This document shows, one piece after another, positions 60,078 through 64,000 of a stretch of 64,000 nt of DNA. Origin of the DNA: CAVYXK01 sp963708245 (GTDB lineage Bacteria > Pseudomonadota > Alphaproteobacteria > Acetobacterales > Acetobacteraceae); NCBI GenBank assembly GCA_963708245.1, contig OY970201.1:806001-870000 (forward strand). The letters run 5' to 3'. The translations under genes and the position numbers were made by a program. The notes under the pieces were generated by a model that ran no database searches, had not been told where the DNA came from, and saw only the letters and a list, made by a program, of their open reading frames with translations. Numbering within the stretch: position 1 is the first letter of the stretch; the number at the start of each line of letters is the position of its first letter.

Positions 60078-61877
60078 ATGGCCACTACGGACAAGCCCGA
60101 TACCGGCGGGTTCAAGCTGCCCGACCCGGAGGTCGTGGGCCGCTCCATGGCCGATATCGCCGAGCGCTCGCAGCGAATCGTGAACGAGTGGCTGAAGCGG
60201 CAGGACGCCAGGCAGCCTTCCGCCGACCCGCTCAATGTTGGCAGTGCATTCCTCGAGATGACCGCGCGCATGATGACGAATCCGGCGCAGGTGATGCGGG
60301 CCCAACTCGGCTTCTGGCAGGACTACATGACGCTCTGGCAGAACACCGCCAAGCGCATGATGGGCATGCCGGCACAGCGGGTCATCGATGCGCCCGCCTC
60401 GGACCGCCGCTTCAAGGACGAAGCCTGGCACGAGAACGAGGTGTTCGACTTCATCAAGCAATCCTACCTGCTGTCCGCCCGCTTCGTGCAGGACGCGGTG
60501 CGACAGGTCGATGGGATGGACCCGAAGACGGCGCAAAAAGTGGATTTCTATGCCCGCCAGTTCATCGATGCGATGAGTCCCTCTAATTTCCTGCTGACCA
60601 ATCCCGAGGTGCTGCGCAAGACCGCCGAGACCGGCGGGGAGAATTTGCTGAAGGGATTGAACAACCTGCTGTCCGATCTCGAGCGCGGCAAGGGCCAGCT
60701 TCGGATCAAGATGACCGACATGGAGGCGTTCCGGCTTGGCCAGAATATCGCCGTCTCGCCCGGCAAAGTCATCTATCAGAACGATCTGATGCAGCTTATC
60801 CAGTACTCGCCAACCACCAGGCAGGTGCTGAAGCGCCCGCTGCTGATCGGCCCGCCCTGGATCAACAAATTCTACATCCTCGACCTGCGGCCACGGAACA
60901 GCCTCGTGCGATGGGCTGTCAGCCAAGGCCACACCGTGTTCATGATCTCCTGGGTCAACCCGGACGAGCGGCTCGCCGAGAAGGGCTTCGACGATTACAT
61001 GACCGAAGGTTATCTGGCAGCGTTGGATGCGATCGAGCAGGCAACCGGAGAGCGCGAGATCAACGCCATCGGCTATTGCCTCGGCGGCACGCTCCTAGCT
61101 TCCACACTGGCGTGGATGGCCGCCAAGGGCGACGATCGGATCAAGTCTGCGACTTTCTTCGTCACGATGATGGACTTTGCCGAAGCGGGCGAGCTCGGCG
61201 TATTCATCGACGAGGAGCAGCTTACGTCGCTTGAGGAGAAGATGAACCGGCGCGGCTACCTGGAGGGGTCGGAGATGGCGACCACCTTCAACATGCTGCG
61301 GGCCAACGACCTGATCTGGTCGTTTGTGGTCAACAACTATCTGCTTGGCAATGATCCGTTCCCGTTCGACCTGCTTTACTGGAATGCGGATTCCACCCGC
61401 ATGCCCGCGCGGATGCACAGTTTTTATCTGCGCAAGATGTATCAGGAGAACCTGCTGAAGGAGCCGGGTGGGATCGAGCTTGCGGGCGTGCCGATCGATC
61501 TGCGGAAGATCAAGACGCCGGCCTATTTCTTGTCCACCCACGAAGACCATATTGCGCCGTGGAAGAGCACCTACAGGGGAACACAGCTCCTGTCGGGGTC
61601 GAAGCGTTTCGTGTTGGCCGCCTCGGGTCACATTGCCGGAGTGGTAAACCCGCCGGAGAGCGGTAAATACAGCCACTGGATCAATCCCGAGCTGCCGCCC
61701 GACCCGGAGGAGTGGTTTCGCGGCGCCACCGAGATCGCCGGCTCCTGGTGGCCGGACTGGCATCGCTGGGTGAGCGCGCTCGCCCCGGAGACGGTGCCGG
61801 CCCGCGTTCCCGGCGACGGCAAGCTTGCCCCGATCGAGGACGCGCCGGGTAGCTATGTGGCGGTGCGGCTCACATAG
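60078..61877 (+). CDS. phaC: Class I poly(3-hydroxyalkanoate) synthase
   Basis: A 599-residue PhaC polymerising (R)-3-hydroxyacyl-CoA into PHA granules. The lipase-box-like GYCLGGTLL holds the catalytic cysteine (about Cys334); the Asp is in STHEDHIAPW and the His in ASGHIAGVVNPP. An N-terminal PhaC domain (LGFWQDYMTLWQNTA, EVFDFIKQSYLLSAR) is present, as required for class I. The ATG at 60078 with AAGGA upstream is chosen over 60051. No phaE, phasin or phaAB partner lies in the window. Confidence 0.96.
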   Translation: MATTDKPDTGGFKLPDPEVVGRSMADIAERSQRIVNEWLKRQDARQPSADPLNVGSAFLEMTARMMTNPAQVMRAQLGFWQDYMTLWQNTAKRMMGMPAQRVIDAPASDRRFKDEAWHENEVFDFIKQSYLLSARFVQDAVRQVDGMDPKTAQKVDFYARQFIDAMSPSNFLLTNPEVLRKTAETGGENLLKGLNNLLSDLERGKGQLRIKMTDMEAFRLGQNIAVSPGKVIYQNDLMQLIQYSPTTRQVLKRPLLIGPPWINKFYILDLRPRNSLVRWAVSQGHTVFMISWVNPDERLAEKGFDDYMTEGYLAALDAIEQATGEREINAIGYCLGGTLLASTLAWMAAKGDDRIKSATFFVTMMDFAEAGELGVFIDEEQLTSLEEKMNRRGYLEGSEMATTFNMLRANDLIWSFVVNNYLLGNDPFPFDLLYWNADSTRMPARMHSFYLRKMYQENLLKEPGGIELAGVPIDLRKIKTPAYFLSTHEDHIAPWKSTYRGTQLLSGSKRFVLAASGHIAGVVNPPESGKYSHWINPELPPDPEEWFRGATEIAGSWWPDWHRWVSALAPETVPARVPGDGKLAPIEDAPGSYVAVRLT

Positions 61878-61890
61878 GTTGGGAGCAGAA

Positions 61891-62487
61891 ATGGTTGCGG
61901 TGCGCAGGAGGTCGACGGATCACCTGTCGGTGGCCGAGTTTCTGGCCTGGGACAGCGGCGATCGAAGCGGGCGGCGCTGGCAGCTTTGCGACGGCGTTCC
62001 GCTGGCGATGGCGCCAGCCACTGAAGCGCATGGCGCGATCCAGGCGGAGTTGGGGGCGCTGATCCGTAACCACCTCCTTGAGGCCGGCAGCCGATGCCGA
62101 GTGATCAGCGAGCCTGGTGTGGTGCCGCGGGTCCGCGCGGCGGATAACGTTCGGATCCCGGACCTCGCGGTGACCTGTGCACCGCCTGCCAGCGAGCGGC
62201 TGCTGGCTGAGCCGGTTCTGCTGGTCGAGATCCTCTCACCCTCCAATGCCGACGAGACCTGGGCCAATGTCTGGGCTTACACGACCATACCAAGCGTGGC
62301 GGAGATCGTGGTCATCTCGAGCACGGAGGTCGCCGCTCAGTTGCTGTTGCGCGCCGCAGACGGAAGCTGGCCGGAGCGGGCGACGCAGATCGGGCCTGGC
62401 GACGACCTGGTCCTACCGAGCATTGGCTTTCGCCTGCCGTTGATTGCTGCGTACCGGACCACAGCGCTCGCCAACGAGGCGGGATAG
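61891..62487 (+). CDS. Uma2 family endonuclease-like protein
   Basis: A 198-residue PD-(D/E)xK-fold Uma2/DUF820 protein. It shows STDHLSVAEFLAWD, EAHGAIQAELGALIRNHL, VRIPDLAVTC (catalytic Asp) and PVLLVEILSPSNADETW (Glu). These are restriction-nuclease-like proteins found often in cyanobacteria and bacteria; their biological role is unclear. The GTG/ATG start at 61891 follows GGGAG. It is 13 bases after phaC, probably by chance. Confidence 0.83.
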   Translation: MVAVRRRSTDHLSVAEFLAWDSGDRSGRRWQLCDGVPLAMAPATEAHGAIQAELGALIRNHLLEAGSRCRVISEPGVVPRVRAADNVRIPDLAVTCAPPASERLLAEPVLLVEILSPSNADETWANVWAYTTIPSVAEIVVISSTEVAAQLLLRAADGSWPERATQIGPGDDLVLPSIGFRLPLIAAYRTTALANEAG

Positions 62488-62575
62488 GGCGGGATCGCGC
62501 GGGCGTCGCGCATCGAACCGTCTGGACGACAAGCCGCTGCGTCCGTATCTTGGCAAAGAAGCACCGGAGGAAGCT

Positions 62576-63010
62576 ATGCGCTCGTTGCTGCTTGCCTTGC
62601 CTCTCCTCTTCGCTGCCGGACCAGGCTTCGCGCAGTCGCTGAAAGCGGCGATCGATGCGCAGAACGCCAAATGGGTCCAGGCCTTCAGCAGCAGCAACGC
62701 TGCGGCTTTGGCGCAGCTCTACACGCCGCAGGCCCACGTGCTGCCTGCAGGCGCACCGATGGCGACCGGCCGAGCCGAGATTCAGAAAATGTATGAGAGC
62801 ATGGTGCAGTCCGGACTCAAGAACTTCGCGTTGCAGACGGTCAGCATCCAGAGCTATGGGCGAGTCGCCCGCGAGATCGGGCGTTTCACAGTCGATGCGC
62901 CAGGAGCCAACGGCGCCACCGACCACGTGGAGGGCAAATACGTCGTGATCTGGCGGCATGAGCCGGCCGGTTGGATGCTCGACACCGACATTTGGAATAT
63001 GGATAAGTAA
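62576..63010 (+). CDS. Secreted NTF2-like (SnoaL/DUF4440) protein
   Basis: A 144-residue protein with a signal peptide (SLLLALPLLFAAGPGFA, cleavage before QSLK) followed by a cone-shaped NTF2-like domain: AIDAQNAKWVQAFSSSNAAA, LAQLYTPQAHVLPAGAPMAT and YVVIWRHEPAGWMLDTDIWN. Such domains bind small molecules and occasionally act as isomerases. Start ATG 62576 follows GGAGGAAG. Confidence 0.8.
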   Translation: MRSLLLALPLLFAAGPGFAQSLKAAIDAQNAKWVQAFSSSNAAALAQLYTPQAHVLPAGAPMATGRAEIQKMYESMVQSGLKNFALQTVSIQSYGRVAREIGRFTVDAPGANGATDHVEGKYVVIWRHEPAGWMLDTDIWNMDK

Positions 63011-63067
63011 CCGCGCCGAAAAGACACGCTCGACCATACCATCCGTTATGGCCGGGCGTGAGCCGTG

Positions 63068-63564
63068 TCAGCGAAGGCCGTCGGCTTGACCTTCGACCAG
63101 GACCTCGGTCCTGACGGAATTCGCAATGTAGCAGGCCTCGTGCGAGGCATGGTGGAGCGCCTCGACCTCTGCGGGAGTCGGCCGCTTGCCCCGTCGAATA
63201 CCACATGGGGCCGCAGAGTGACGGTTGTCATCCATTGCCGTCCATCGGCTGTCTTGCCCATGATGCCAACGGCGCGGTCGTCGTATGTGGCAACTACGAA
63301 CCCGTCTCGCGCTGCGAAAGACAGGAAGAAGAGCATGTGGCAGCTCGCGAGTGCCGCGACGAACGCCTCCTCCGGATCGACCCCCGTGGGATCGGAGAAC
63401 GGAAGTCGTACCACGTGCGGCGACGCCGAGGCATGCACCTTCGCACCGCCGTCGAAGGACCACTCGTGGGCGCGGCTATAGTGGTTATCGGTGAAGCGCT
63501 CGTGAGGCTGACGGCGCCATTTTACGTTCGCTTCGTAGGGCCGTGTTCTGTCAGATCCAGACAT
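63068..63564 (-). pseudogene. OsmC-family peroxiredoxin-like gene with a frameshift
   Basis: The first two thirds (GTDPEE-like PTGVDPEEAFVAALASCHML with a conserved Cys, and VTLRPHVVFDG) match OsmC/Ohr-type organic-hydroperoxide resistance proteins. The end continues in another frame as GKRPTPAEVEALHHASHEAC and YIANSVRTEVLVEGQADGLR. The frames would join if one base were added in the GGGG run near 63200. So this is either a one-base frameshift pseudogene or a sequencing error. It overlaps the cupin gene by 14 bases. Confidence 0.8.
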
Positions 63565-63928
63565 CATTCTGCGCCATGCGGTCGCCACCCGCATCGCCAG
63601 TATTCAGCACACCGCGTGGCTCAATCAGCAACAGTCTGACCTCGCTCTCAGCGTACGGCTTGTGCTCCACACCCTTCGGCACGACGAACATCTCTCCGGC
63701 CGAGACATGCACCGCGCCATCGCGGAAATCAATCCGCAGCACACCGTCGAGCACGATGAACGTCTCATCGGTTTCCTTGTGGTCGTGCCAAATGAAGTCG
63801 CCCTGCAGTCTGACGACCTTGAACTGATAGTCGTTCATTTCGGCAATGACCCGCGGCTGCCATGTCTGCTCAAGCAGCGCGAGCTTCTGGCCGAAATTGA
63901 TCGCCTTGTAGCTCACCCGATCCTCCAT
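63551..63928 (-). CDS. Cupin domain protein
   Basis: A 125-residue single-domain cupin. Motif 1 is WHDHKETDETFIVLDGVLRI (HxH...E) and motif 2 is PKGVEHKPYAESEVRLLLIE. It is a typical small beta-barrel metal-binding protein, often a sensor or isomerase. It is upstream of and overlapping the osmC-like gene. Confidence 0.87.
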   Translation of the reverse strand: MEDRVSYKAINFGQKLALLEQTWQPRVIAEMNDYQFKVVRLQGDFIWHDHKETDETFIVLDGVLRIDFRDGAVHVSAGEMFVVPKGVEHKPYAESEVRLLLIEPRGVLNTGDAGGDRMAQNDVWI

Positions 63929-63943
63929 CGATGATCCGGGGGC

Positions 63944-64000
63944 TCAGAACGCGCTCTTCACCACCCCGCCATCCACCCGCAGCGCGGCGCCGTGCGTGGC
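63944..64000 (-). CDS. SDR family oxidoreductase, C-terminal fragment at window edge
   Basis: The minus strand from the window edge reads ATHGAALRVDGGVVKSAF and a stop. G..LRVDGG(V) is the typical end of a short-chain dehydrogenase (the family's VDGG motif). Only 18 residues are in the window, so nothing more can be said. Confidence 0.65.
   Translation of the reverse strand, partial: ATHGAALRVDGGVVKSAF

Overview
The window looks like a chromosomal segment of a high-GC alphaproteobacterium, most likely Rhodospirillales/Acetobacteraceae. The clues are the gene order and protein style of the S10-spc-alpha ribosomal cluster, a class I PHA synthase, a COQ9-family protein, a PEP-CTERM protein, and G+C-rich palindromic repeats of the alphaproteobacterial type. 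This taxonomic call is an inference from gene content; no database was consulted.

Layout. 0-1.5 kb: rpsU (cut by the window edge), def and a COQ9 gene. 1.6-19 kb: an accessory catabolic region. It holds an IlvD/Edd aldonate dehydratase, a short-chain dehydrogenase and a fumarylacetoacetase-family hydrolase, which together suggest a non-phosphorylative sugar-acid route ending in a 2,4-diketo acid. It also holds a GT39 glycosyltransferase with a palindromic element inserted in frame, an AidB-like flavoprotein, a UxaA-type dehydratase, an HpcH aldolase, a zinc alcohol dehydrogenase, a beta-helix protein, an amidohydrolase, a GlcD-like oxidase and an enolase-superfamily dehydratase. 19-22 kb: a decayed repeat region, a short LuxR-type regulator, a beta-trefoil protein and a frameshifted partial second copy of rplQ.

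22-43.3 kb is the ribosomal super-operon on the minus strand (rpsL-rpsG-tuf, then rpsJ through secY-adk, then rpsM-rpsK-rpoA-rplQ). Two features are unusual. fusA is absent between rpsG and tuf. The cluster is also split between adk and rpsM by a 4.5-kb block that encodes a LuxI-fold exosortase-associated acyltransferase, a ThiF (E1-like)-nitroreductase fusion and a PEP-CTERM protein. A doubled hairpin terminator follows adk, and a new sigma70-like promoter precedes rpsM, so the alpha operon appears to have been transcriptionally re-wired around the block. This block is the best candidate for an uncharacterised system in the window.

43.9-64 kb is again accessory and housekeeping: a CUT2-type sugar ABC transporter (permease, Tat-exported binding protein, single-domain ATPase), a MntA/HepT nucleotidyltransferase-HEPN pair, a VOC protein, a TauD-like dioxygenase, a 3-hydroxyisobutyrate-dehydrogenase-like enzyme, a small secreted protein flanked by ~45-bp inverted repeats, an acyl-CoA ligase, a DapA-like lyase, a two-subunit molybdenum hydroxylase overlapping a creatininase-family gene, homoserine dehydrogenase, a proline-rich OmpA-like lipoprotein, phaC, a Uma2 protein, an NTF2-like secreted protein, a frameshifted osmC, a cupin and the tail of an SDR gene. 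No tRNA, rRNA or CRISPR array was recognised.
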